Assembly: GCA_009823505.1 (NCBI GenBank)
Contig: VZQC01000258.1
Span: 959,386 to 1,023,385 of the forward strand
Length of the DNA: 64,000 nucleotides
Source: Rhizomys pruinosus
Taxonomy: Eukaryota > Chordata > Mammalia > Rodentia > Spalacidae
Direction: 5' to 3'
Shown here: in pieces, positions 55,115 to 64,000 of the stretch
Numbering within the stretch: position 1 is the first letter of the stretch
Layout of the letters: each line of letters starts with the position of its first letter
Notes under the pieces: generated by a model
Databases searched by the model: none
The model's input: only the letters and a program-made list of their open reading frames with translations
What the model was told of the DNA's origin: nothing
Translations under genes and position numbers: made by a program

Positions 55115-55903
55115 TTTTAAAATGAGTACAAGCATCCTTTATGTAAAACCAATTTGCAAGCAGTTGTGCCCAAACCCACACAGCTCAAGGCTCCCATCAT
55201 CCAGCTGGAGGGGCTTGAATGTACAATCAAGTTGATCAAATAAGTGTCCAGACTATATTGCTGTAGTTTTACCATTCACCCAAATTGCAGCCCTTACATT
55301 CTTCCACACCCCCTCCTACCACTCCCCCTCTTCTGCAGATTGTTCCTTAGGCTTAGAAAAGGGACGCAGGTGGACAACAAGCAAAACAGTCTTTGTCTGG
55401 AGATGTAGTTTTGGACTCTGATCAGTTCTGGCTGTTTCCTTTCATGGGCTGACAGTTTGTCCAGGAATAACCTTTCAGTCCTACTAATGAAGCACAAGCG
55501 ATTAGATATATAGGTATTTAAACATTGCTAATTATTATGGTAGGTTACTTTGGTATAGACACAGATGTTTGGATGGTGTGCTAATCGATGGATTACGTTT
55601 TTTTCTGTAAAAGATGACAAGGTCATACTGTGGCTTATAACATCTCCTAATCACTAGAGTATATAAGTTTGTGGCAACATCCATGAGTTATTCCTCCAAG
55701 GAGAGAGTTAATAGCCAAATATATTTGGGATCCCCAGACATATGGCTGCCACTGCTGCACAGTATTTCCAGGCAGGTGAGGTGTAGCTGGTGCTGACGGA
55801 GGAGTCTTGCTTGACTCAAGGAGACCTATATTTGCTTTATTGGTTTAGTGGCCTTTGGTAACACTCTCTGGCATTCCAGAGACCATCTGTATACTTGCAA
55901 GTG
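55115..55903 (-). mobile_element. L1 long 3' UTR, 3' portion
   Basis: Minus-strand copy of the last 790 bp of the long UTR up to the internal A-rich end, close to the 44,260-45,055 sequence. It breaks off at 'cttgcaagtgc'. The sequence that should follow is found instead at 58,907. Confidence 0.9.
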
Positions 55904-56281
55904 CGGTGGCCGGGCGTGGGGGGGGGGGGAGGAGGTGGTGGAAAGGAAGCGGGGGGGCAGATGGAAGCGGGAGGAAGGTGGGCCGCCCACGCGGGGGGGG
56001 GGGCGGCCGGCCCGTCCGGGAGGGGGGCGGGGGCAGAGACAGAAGCGGGGAGGGAAGGAAGGGCCCCAGGGGGCAAGGGGCGAGCGTAGGGCGGGGGCAG
56101 CGCGGGCGGAGGGAAGGAAGGCGGGGCCGAGGCCGAGGGCGGGGGGAGAGGCGGCGTGCACAAGGGGGCAAGCGAGACCGCCAGAAGGGGGGGGGGCCCA
56201 CGGGGAGGGTCGGGACAGCCAAGGCGGGAGAGGGACGGGGACAAGGGCGAAAGGGAGGGGGGTGGAAGGTCAGGCGGCGAC
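55904..56281. other. GC-rich, G-skewed block
   Basis: About 380 bp almost entirely of G with A and C, with many G runs of 4-11, in a window that is otherwise AT-rich. It opens with 'ggccgggcgtgg', like the start of a B1, but then matches nothing. All six frames are open simply because stop codons are rare here, so the 111-173 codon frames are not evidence of genes. It lies at a block junction and may be artefactual. Confidence 0.7.
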
Positions 56282-58905
56282 GGGGGTGACGAGGTGTGCC
56301 AACACCACTGACGTGAAGAATGCTGTCTTTCCCTCCATTGGTCTTCGTTGGTCCCCTTGTCAAATATGAGGTGGCTGAAATTCTATGTGCTCAGTTTGGA
56401 TCTTGGTTTTATTCCATTGGTCAACTGGTTGCTGTTTTTGTGCCAGTACCAAGCTGTTTTTAGGACTATAGCCTGTATATAGATTTTGATGTCTGTAGAG
56501 GATCCCCCTGTATTGCTCTTTCACTCAGGTGTCTGCTTTGGCTATTCGGGGTCTTTTGTTTTTCCATAGAATGAAATTGGAGGATTTTTTTCCAAGCTGT
56601 AAAGAAGCTCTTGGGGATTTTGATTGGGATTGGCATTAAATCTGTTACATAGTTTGGGTAGAATGGACATTTTTACTATATTTATTTTCCCAATCCATGA
56701 GCAGAGTATTTGTCCATCTTCTGATTTTCTTCAATTTCCTTCTTAGGGGTTTAAAATTTTTGTTTGTAAGATCCTTGTGTCTTTGGTTAGGTTTGTTTCT
56801 AGGTATTTTATTGTTTTTGAGGCTATTGTGATGGGGAAGGTCTCCTTTGTATTCTTCTTCAGTTGCTTTTGTTTGGTGTAAAAAAGGCTACTTATTTTTC
56901 AGATTTATTTTGTATACTGACAATTTTACTGAGTTTTAATCATTTCTAGGAGTTTCCTGGGGAGTTCTTAGCAGCACTTAAGTAGACAATAATATCATCT
57001 AACAAAAATGGGATAGGCTTTGACTTCCTCTTTTCCTCCCTATTAGAACTACTTTAATTTCCTTTCTTGGCCTTATTTTGCCCTAGCAAGGGTTTCAGCA
57101 CTAATATTGAAAAGAGTGGGTGACAGGGGCAGCCTTGTGAGTTATCTACCTTTAAAGGGCGAATGTTTCTGTCATTTCCCCATCTTCTAGGATGAATTGG
57201 CTGTGTGTTTACCTGTATATTCAGTGGCTTTGATTGCATTGTGAAATGATCCCTCCAATCTAATTCTCTCTAGACTTTAAACATGAAAGGATGCTAGATT
57301 TTGTCAAAAGGATTTCTCCACATCAATGAGATCATGGGTGTGAGTTTTAGTCTTTTCAGTCCATTTATATGCTTGATGAATTTATTGATTTCATATTTTT
57401 GGAACCATCCTAGTCATCTGTGGTATGAATCCAACTTGGTCATGATGGATGATCTTTCTTGATGTGGGTCTGATAGATTGCGATTTGTCATCCTTTTATG
57501 AATTTGGTATCCGTCTGTTTATTAGGAGATGGGTCTATAGTTCTCCTTTTTAGTTGTATCTTTGCCTGGTTTTTGCAATTGCGTGATGCTGGCTTCATAG
57601 AAGGAATCTGGGAGAACTTCCCTCTGATTGTATCCTTCTAAACAACTTGAGTAGTAATGGTTGTAAGTCTTTGAAATATTTATTTATAGAATTCTGCTTG
57701 AAACCATCTGGGCCTGGGCATTTTTATGGTTGGAGGCTATATTACATCTTCAATTTCTTCATGTATTATTGGGTCGATTTAACCGTCTCTCTCTTCTTCT
57801 TCTTGGTTGGGCTTTGGTTATTCCCAGATTTTAGATATTCATCCATTTTTTCTAGGTTTTTCAAACTTAGTAGAGTATAGTTTTTGAAGTTATCCCTTAG
57901 ATTGTCGGGATCTTTCTTTTTGTTGTGATATTTCCCTTTTCATCAGATTACTACTATTTGGAGTTTCTTTTCTTTTGGTTAACTGGTCTAGAGTTCTGTC
58001 TATCTTGTTATTCTCTCAAGAACCAACTTTTGGATTCATTGAGTTTTTATGGTTTTATCTTTTGTTTCTATTATAATTGAACTCTGCCCTGTATTTTGTT
58101 ATATTCTTCTTCTTGTCTGCGCATTTAGGTTCATTTTGTTGTTCTCCCAAGTAGTTTTTAGCTGCTAGTGTAGATCATTCACTTGTGCTCTTTCTGTTTT
58201 ATTATGTGAGGCACTTAGAGCTATAAACTCCCTCTTAGACTGCTTTAAAGTGTCCCATAGTTTTGCTGTGTTGTATTATCATTTGTCATTCAGTTTCCAG
58301 GAATTTTTTTATTTCTATCTTTTATTTCTTCCTGGTGACCCATTCATTATTCAGGGAGTGTGTGTTTTTAGTCTCCATGTGTTCTTGTAGTTGTAGGTTT
58401 ATTCTGGTGTCGAGTTTGTTTATTGCACTGTGGTCTGATAGAATGCATGAGATTATTTCAATCTTTTGTATTTGTTAAGTTTTTCCCTGTGTCACAGTAT
58501 ATGGTCTATTTGGAGAATGTTCCATCGGATGCTGAGTAGAAAGTGTATTCTCTGTGTTTGGGTGAAATATTCTATAGATGTCTGTGAGGTCCATTTGGTG
58601 TATTGTATCATTCAGTTGTTCAGATGTCTCTTATGTTTATCCTTTGTCCTGTTGATCTGTCATAAAGGACTTAGTGGGTATTGAAGTCCCCTACTATTAA
58701 TGGTGCTGGGGTTAATTTGAGCCTTGAGGGAAACCGTGAGAATTGTCCCTTTATAAAGTTTTGCCACCTCGTAAGTGCGACCTCGTTTAGTGCGTATATA
58801 TCTGATTCATGTCGATTTCATGCATGATGTCATATTTACCTTTATAAAGATTGTAATGGTCCTCTTTGTCTCTTTGATTTCTTTTGCTTTAAGTCTTTTT
58901 GTCTG
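56282..58905 (-). pseudogene. L1 ORF2, error-rich
   Basis: Minus-strand ORF2 from the endonuclease ('ctttgtctctttgatttc', 58,865) through RT (LSPLLF-like region at 57,110-57,140, palm near 57,000) to the start of the C-terminal third ('gccaacacca', 56,298). One-base insertions and deletions occur every few tens of bases, so no frame exceeds about 75 codons. Young copies in this window show far fewer indels. The sequence begins inside the GC-rich block and ends at an N. Confidence 0.85.
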
Positions 58906-58906
58906 N
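58906..58906. other. Single N at an L1 block junction
   Basis: Left of the N is ORF2 ('tttttgtctg'), right is 3' UTR ('agtctcaaatacatc'). The ORF2 sentence is continued at 59,266 ('atattagaatag'), 360 bp later. Confidence 0.85.
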
Positions 58907-59265
58907 AGTCTCAAATACATCTTTTCCATGCTAACATCAGGTTCTTCGACAGCAGGACCTTAAGCCTCTCTTCTTGCAGGTATCCAGTTTCGAGGCAAGA
59001 AGCCTTTACCTTTGGTGGGGGCTTGGATCCTTGGCCAACATCTCCTTGGTAGAAAAATCATTGCTGATATCAGAGCTTCCTGTATAAAATATTTTTGCTT
59101 AATTGCATAGCTTAAGGAAGCTTTAGTATTATTTTGGTTCTGAATAGAGAATAATCCTTTTCACAGTTCCTATGTCTATTAGTCAATTAAAGAAGGCAGT
59201 TTTACCAGTTTATAAGAGATTACCTCTATAACAGTTGGCTCCAATTTACAGTTGAGAACGACCTC
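58907..59265 (-). mobile_element. L1 3' UTR block, displaced
   Basis: Matches 45,046-45,410 (minus-strand long UTR) and continues exactly from the break at 55,903. It splits ORF2 between 58,905 and 59,266. Confidence 0.88.
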
Positions 59266-59463
59266 ATATATTAGAATAGCAACACCTGCTTTCTTTTTGG
59301 TACCATTTGCTTGGAATACTTTCTTCCATCACTTCACCTTAAGTTGGTGCCTATCCTTGAAATTGAGATGGGTTTCTAGTAGATAGCATATAGATGGGTT
59401 TTGTTTCTTAATCCATTCTCCCAGTCTATGCCTTTTGATTGAGGAGTTTAGCCCATTAATATT
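59266..59463 (-). pseudogene. L1 ORF2 N-terminal end
   Basis: Minus-strand start of the endonuclease domain: complements of the regions coding KRHRLGEWIKKQNP (about 59,430) and LETHLNFKDRH (about 59,360). It is interrupted at 59,464 by a MaLR LTR and continues at 59,871 with the ORF2 start. Confidence 0.85.
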
Positions 59464-59865
59464 TGTGCTGGATAGCTTTAGTGTTAACTTAACACAGCTG
59501 GGTTGAGTGAGCCTCAATTGGGGAATTGGCTCCATTGGATTGGCCTGTGGCCACATCTGTGGAGTATTGTCTTGATTGTCAAGCAGTGTGGGAGGGCCCA
59601 GCCCACAATAAGTGGAGCCACCCTGGGCAGGTTGTTGTGTACCATATAAGAAGGCAGGCTGGGCATAAGCCAGGGAGCAAGCCAGTAAACAGCATTCCTC
59701 CATGGCTTTTGCTTCAGCTCCTGCTTCCAGGTTCCTTCCCTGAGTTCTTGCCTTGGGCTCCCTGAGAACTGTGACCCAGGAGATGTAAGCTGACTAAATC
59801 CTTTCCTCCCCAAGTTGGTGTTGGTAAAAGTGTTTTGTCACAGCAATGGAAGACAAACTAGATCA
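59464..59865 (+). mobile_element. ERVL-MaLR-like solo LTR (402 bp)
   Basis: TGTGCTGG...TAGATCA with a perfect 5-bp target duplication 'atatt' at 59,459-59,463 and 59,866-59,870, inside an L1. U3 has 'ttaacttaacacagctgggt', then 'tgtaccatataagaaggcag' (TATA-like at 59,645), then 'gtaagctgactaaatccttt'. Five-bp duplications fit the ERVL class, and the sequence resembles rodent MT-type MaLR LTRs. It is the best-preserved of four related LTRs in the window. Confidence 0.75.
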
Positions 59866-59870
59866 ATATT

Positions 59871-61205
59871 TAAGGTTATAATTGAAAGATGGATGTTGCT
59901 TCCTTTTGCCTTATTATCCATTTGAACTTCTAGTCTCTGATTCTACTCCTACAGTTATGTTTTTATTAGTTTCTTTTCCTAGGTGCTTGAGGATAGTTGC
60001 TCCTCTCTTCTGCCCTTTGAATTGCTTCAAGTATTTTCTGGAGAGTTGGTTTTCTGGACATGTATTCTATCATCTTGTTTATGTCATGGAAGATTTTTCT
60101 TTCTCCTTCAACTGTAATCGGCATTTTTGCTGGGTAAAGTATTCTGGGTTGGCATCCACAGTCCTTTAACAATGGGAATGCTTTGCTCCATGTTCTTCTT
60201 GCTTTCATGGTTTGCGCCGAGAAGTCAGTTGTAATTCTGATGGGTTTTCCTTTGTATGTGACTTGTTTTTCTTTTGTAGCCTTCAGAATTTTGTCTTCAT
60301 TTTGGGCGTGTAGCATTTTAACTATGATATGGCATGGGGAGTTTCTATTCTTATCCTATCTATTTGGAGTCCTATGTACTTCTTGTATTTGTATGGGTTT
60401 GTCTATTTTTGGTTTGGAGAAATTTTCATCTATTATTCTGTTGAAAATTTGATCAATACTATTCTCTTGAGATTCTTCTCCTTCCTCTATTCCTATGATC
60501 CAGAGGTTTGATCTTTTCATAGTGTTCCATATTTCCTGATTGTTCCAGTTTTGTGTATTTTTAAATTTTTCAAATTCTTTATTTGAGCTTTTTAGTTGCT
60601 CTGTGTTATCTTCCAGGTCTGATATTCTTTGTTCTGTTTCCTCCATTCTATTTCTGAGGATTTTTCCTTTCCTTTCTTCTTGATCAGATGAGTGTTCTAT
60701 TTATTCCCTTTTTCATTTCATCCTGTATTTTTCTTTAGAATATCCATTTCCTTTTTGAGTTTCTCAATCTCTCCTTGGTGTGCCTTACTTCATTGGTTGG
60801 CTTCCTTTTTCAGTGTTTCTACTTCCTTAAGGTATTTGTTTTTTTTCTCTCTCTAGTTCTTTCTGGAGTTTGTAAATCCCTTCCTTTAGTTCTCTGAATT
60901 CTTCTTTATGTTCTTTAATTTCTCTGCATAGGTCTGCAATTATTCCTCTAAGGTCTGTTTCTGGGGTCACCTCCAAGGGGATCCCATTGTATCTATCTCC
61001 TACCAGGTTGGTAGAGCTTGGTGTGGAATTATCCTGCACCTTTCCCATGTTGTCCCTTCGTCGTGTCCCTGACATGTGGATTTCCATTTTGTGATTCAAA
61101 TCACAAATGCCTTTTCAGTGTGTTGAAGGCTGAAAGCTTGTTTTGTTTTGCTGGGCTCCTCTCCGCCCTCCAGGTGGTCCTAGCCAGCAAGTCCGGAACC
61201 TGAGC
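59871..61205 (-). pseudogene. L1 ORF1 and 5' UTR end
   Basis: Minus strand: ATG at 61,099 (MNHKMEIHMSGTRRRDNMGK), coiled coil (LKEGIYKLQKELEREKKQ), RRM part (NLWIIGIEEGEESQENSIDQ, about 60,500) and C-terminal domain (GKPIRITTDFSAQTMKARR, about 60,260; FHDINKMIEYMSRKPTLQ, about 60,080). Frameshifts lie around 60,830, 60,680 and 60,340. The stretch 61,100-61,205 matches the sequence upstream of ORF1 in the plus-strand L1 (about 10,675) and then diverges. The 5' end lies near 61,205. Confidence 0.88.
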
Positions 61206-61239
61206 CCCCAACACAGGACCTCTCTATTTATATTCTTAA

Positions 61240-61920
61240 TACCAATCACCTGTCAGAAGAACAACTGGAAAGTAGTAATGTCCCATTCTGTAGGTTCTCT
61301 GTGTTATCTCGTACTTGTTTACTTGTCTTTGTAGAAAGTTTTGAATTTTATGATGTACCATTTAAAATGCATAATATACCATCTAAAAAAGTATTTTCTA
61401 TACTGCCGGAATCCTTTTCAGCGAGTTTTAACATATCTCTGTGTTTTTGTGTACTTCAGCTATATTTTATTCTGAAATTTCAAAATTTCAGGTTTTACAT
61501 TAAGGCTTTTCCTTCTCTTAGGAATTCATTTTGTATGCAATACAATCTAGTTGCATTCCTCACTTGTGTATATCCAGTTCTCACAGTGCCATTTTTTGAA
61601 AAGGCTGTATTTTCTCCTATGTATATGTTTAATAATTATAAAAAGAACCAGACATCCATAGCTATGTGGATTTCTTTCCTGGAACTCTCTTCTATTCTCT
61701 CTATTATATTTTATTGGCCTACGTTTTTATGTCCCTGTACCATGCTGTTTTGTTACAATTTTACTTTAGTACAGTTTGAAATCATGTGTTTTGATATCTC
61801 AGCATTGATCTTCATCAAAGGATTGACTCTTTTGACAAATGTGTGTGAGTGTGTGTGTGTGCACTTCTATATGAATTTTAAGTCCTTTCCTATATCTCTG
61901 TGAAGAATGCCATTAGAATT
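61240..61920 (-). mobile_element. Ancient L1 ORF2 fragment
   Basis: Minus-strand decayed L1: 'cccattctgtaggttctctg', 'ctttgtagaaagttttgaat', 'catgctgttttgttacaat', 'tgaagaatgccattagaatt'. The 200-codon plus-strand frame here is antisense to it and is not a gene. Confidence 0.72.
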
Positions 61921-61924
61921 TTAG

Positions 61925-62192
61925 TGAGCACTGAAGTGAATACACAGACAGTATCCCTCCTTGCAGATGATATGATACTTTACCTAAGGGATGCTAAAAA
62001 CTCCACTAGAAAACTCCTAGAAATGATTAAGAGTTTCAGTAAAATGGCATGATACAAAGTTAACCTAGAAAAATCAGTAGCCTTTCTTTACACCAATAAC
62101 AAGCAACTGGAGAAGGAATATACAAAGACCTTCCCCCACTCACTGATGAGGGATGCTGCTAAATGAAAACACAAAAAAATAAAAGAAGAAAG

Positions 62193-62267
<75 letters not shown>

Positions 62268-62690
62268 CACCTGAAAAGGAGGACCCATTGAAAGAAGACA
62301 GTGCAGAAAGAGTGGGATAGAGACTTTCGATATGTTCATGCCCATTCCGGATTTGGCAAAAAAAATTAATAATAACGGTCGAAGATATGCTCCATTCTAT
62401 GTGAGGACTTCAGGGTACAAGATTAATGTATATCCGATATTCAATGCAATCCCAATTCAAATACTCCACTGTTGCGCACAAGAGTTGTCCTTCACAGGCT
62501 TGGAAAAACAATCTTTAAATTCATATGGAAAAAAACAGAATAGATCCTGAATAGCCAAAGCAACCCTTGAGTGAAAAGTGCAATAGGGGGAACACTATGC
62601 CAGACTTCAAACTATATGTAACGCAAGAGCTACTTCTGGTATACGAACGTGCATATGTTTTGGGATTGGTTATTGTTATCCTATAGAATT
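61925..62690 (+). mobile_element. L1 ORF2 fragments, error-rich, with A68 run
   Basis: Plus-strand RT region: LLADDMILYLRDAKNSTRKL (about 61,960), NLEKSVAFLYTNNKQLEKEY (about 62,060). Then a run of 68 A residues (62,193-62,260), then degraded ORF2 ('caatgcaatcccaattcaaa', 62,440; 'ttaaattcatatggaaaaa', 62,515; 'gccagacttcaaactatatg', 62,600). The second half has many indels. Confidence 0.75.
62193..62260. repeat. Homopolymer A68
   Basis: Sixty-eight consecutive A residues in the middle of ORF2-derived sequence, not at an L1 3' end. Confidence 0.95.
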
Positions 62691-63740
62691 CACATTTGTT
62701 TCCTGTTAAAATAATATGACAGGGTTGGCTATGACTGATGACTTATGGAGTACATCACTAGACCACTTAGAGGGTGTATCAGCTTTGTGCGCTATTTCCA
62801 CTAGCATGGGCCTTCTATTTCCTCTTGAGTGAGAGAGCCAATAGCCAATCTAGAGTATTGGGATTATGGGCCTATATGCTGGCGGCCAGGTCTGCTGCAT
62901 CAAAGTAATTTCCAGGCAGTGTGAGGTGTAGCTGCCAACGCTGCCTGACGGAGGAGTCTTTTTGCTCTTGTACCTTGGTTTGTAGCATACCTATTACTAT
63001 TTTCTGATATGTTGCGTGTGCTTTCTAGTATCCAGCCCATAATGGATCCTGGGATAAGAGTTATTAACTTGAGACAACACTCTGTAGGCTCATGAAGAAA
63101 ATCAGGGCCAGAAATTGACCAGAGTCAAAGACAACAGCTCCAGAAAGAGGAAAGTAGACTGTTTTGCTTCTCATCCGCCAGAATCTAGATCCCAGCTTAT
63201 TCTCAGCATCTGAGGTGGCATAGAAGATCTGCGCAGTAATGGAGGGAGCGATGGCGTATAGAATTGTTACAGGTGGCTGAGCGATGGGTGGAATTGCGAA
63301 GGGTGAAACTAATCACATCGCCATATGAGTGAGTCCTGCATCGACCATGGGCCTGCCATAGTATCTGTATTATCAACTCATTGGAATAATACTGGTGTGA
63401 CCACCCCGGGTTGTAAAAGGTGTGGGTTTGGGTGTCATTATCTGCGAGCTGCAAAATAAATGGTTTTTACATGAAGATCACCTTTGTCTCCACTGGAGCA
63501 ATAAAATGTTATACAAACTTAAATTGCTAAAAAATGAAAAAAAAACTGAAGAGACAATGAACAATTGGCAGGACAGTTATGGCAGAAACCATGCAATTGT
63601 ATCTCGTGGATGGGGTGTGTGGGCGTGGGGGGTGAAAAGAGAAGGTGAAATATGCCTGAACTGGAATTGGAAAATGAATGTAAAATTACTGAAATACACC
63701 AAGCATCAAATTACACAAAATAAATAAAAAAGATTTTTTT
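62691..63740. mobile_element. Two opposed L1 long 3' UTR pieces, error-rich
   Basis: The segment 62,691-62,995 reads as the minus-strand long UTR (compare 44,755-44,960), while 63,085-63,740 reads as the plus-strand UTR (compare 16,820-17,305) and ends with the purine-rich terminus and 'caagcatcaaattac'. Identity to the other copies is visibly lower, with random one-base indels throughout. Confidence 0.72.
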
Positions 63741-64000
63741 TTTTTTTTTTTAAAACAACAACAACAAGCAACAAAATATAATTAACAAGGGCTTAGGCAC
63801 TAAAAACAGCTTGGTACTAGGACAAAAACAGAACCTGTTGACCTATAGAACAAAATTGAAGGTCCAAATTTGAGCTCAGATAAAGATGTTTAATCAGGCC
63901 AACCTCACACATATGTGACGAAATGGAACAAAGGGAAGGTCCTCAATGAGAGAGAAAGACCAAGCACATTAGGCAACTAGGTAGGCTAAAGAGAGAACCT
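63741..64000 (+). mobile_element. L1 ORF2 fragment, degraded
   Basis: After a T19 and an (AAC)n stretch, the sequence 'acttggtactaggacaaaaa'-like (63,808-63,828) followed by 'aggtccaaatttgagctcag' corresponds to the region coding AWYWHKxR...KIQT in better copies (13,835-13,905). It is degraded and runs into the right window edge. Confidence 0.55.

Noticed and set aside
55845..56369. Overlapping 111-173 codon frames on both strands
   Set aside because: They exist because stop codons are rare in the GC-rich block. All frames are open at once, and the products are low-complexity P/R/G sequence.
56282..59265. An L1 3' UTR that has captured ORF2 sequence as a novel rearranged element
   Set aside because: The breakpoints are reciprocal, coincide with an N and a GC-rich block, and the inserted part is error-rich. 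Misassembly explains all of this more simply.
61301..61903. A 200-codon plus-strand frame
   Set aside because: It is antisense to an ancient minus-strand L1 ORF2 fragment and has no protein-like domain.

Overview
This window is repeat-dominated mammalian DNA, almost certainly from a myomorph (mouse-like) rodent. The evidence is the combination of B1 (7SL-derived) and B2/B3/B4 (tRNA-derived) SINEs, LINE-1 copies with rodent-type 5' and 3' ends, and LTRs resembling rodent ERVL-MaLR repeats. The B2 copies have a 3' half unlike the house-mouse B2 I remember, so a lineage other than mouse or rat is likely. I cannot name the species. I see no host protein-coding gene, no exon-like block and no RNA gene. 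Every long reading frame is a piece of L1 ORF1/ORF2, runs through a SINE, microsatellite or GC-rich tract, or is unsupported.

Layout. 1-9.4 kb: scattered L1 3' ends, SINEs, microsatellites and a 202-bp, ~99% identical inverted duplication whose arms lie 3.6 kb apart. 9.4-18 kb: a nearly full-length L1 on the + strand (5' UTR with a 180-bp repeat, broken ORF1, ORF2 with a nested L1 end and a loss of the RT core, then a 2.3-kb 3' UTR), followed head-to-tail by a truncated L1. 18-25.2 kb: old L1 3' UTR, a noisy L1 end with an LTR in it, and a minus-strand L1 interrupted by a B2 and a 1,008-bp solo LTR. 25.2-28.7 kb: the most repeat-poor stretch. 28.7-31.3 kb: MaLR-like LTR and internal sequence, with a perfect 21-bp hairpin. 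31.3-37 kb: old L1, SINEs and a 698-bp solo LTR. 36.8-43 kb: an old inverted L1 split by a younger minus-strand L1. 44.2-48.3 kb: a TSD-flanked minus-strand L1. 48.3-55 kb: old L1, SINEs and simple repeats. 55.1-61.2 kb: an L1 whose blocks are in an impossible order around a GC-rich segment. 61.2-64 kb: old L1, then error-rich L1 fragments.

The most interesting biology is an L1 subfamily with a 3' UTR of about 2.2-2.3 kb, seen in full at 14,998-17,305 and, inside one TSD-flanked insertion, at 44,229-46,433. Fragments of it recur at least six more times. Other L1 copies in the same window have a short 3' UTR (about 0.35-0.55 kb). A purine-rich L1 terminus appears near the start and again at the end of the long UTR, suggesting descent from a read-through (3' transduction-like) transcript.

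The most important caution is assembly quality. Each of the three single N bases sits at a sequence discontinuity. The interval 55,904-59,265 reads as displaced, unpolished gap fill, and 61,925-63,960 and parts of 19,700-20,330 have the same raw-read-like error pattern. All family assignments were made by eye from remembered consensus features, without a database search.
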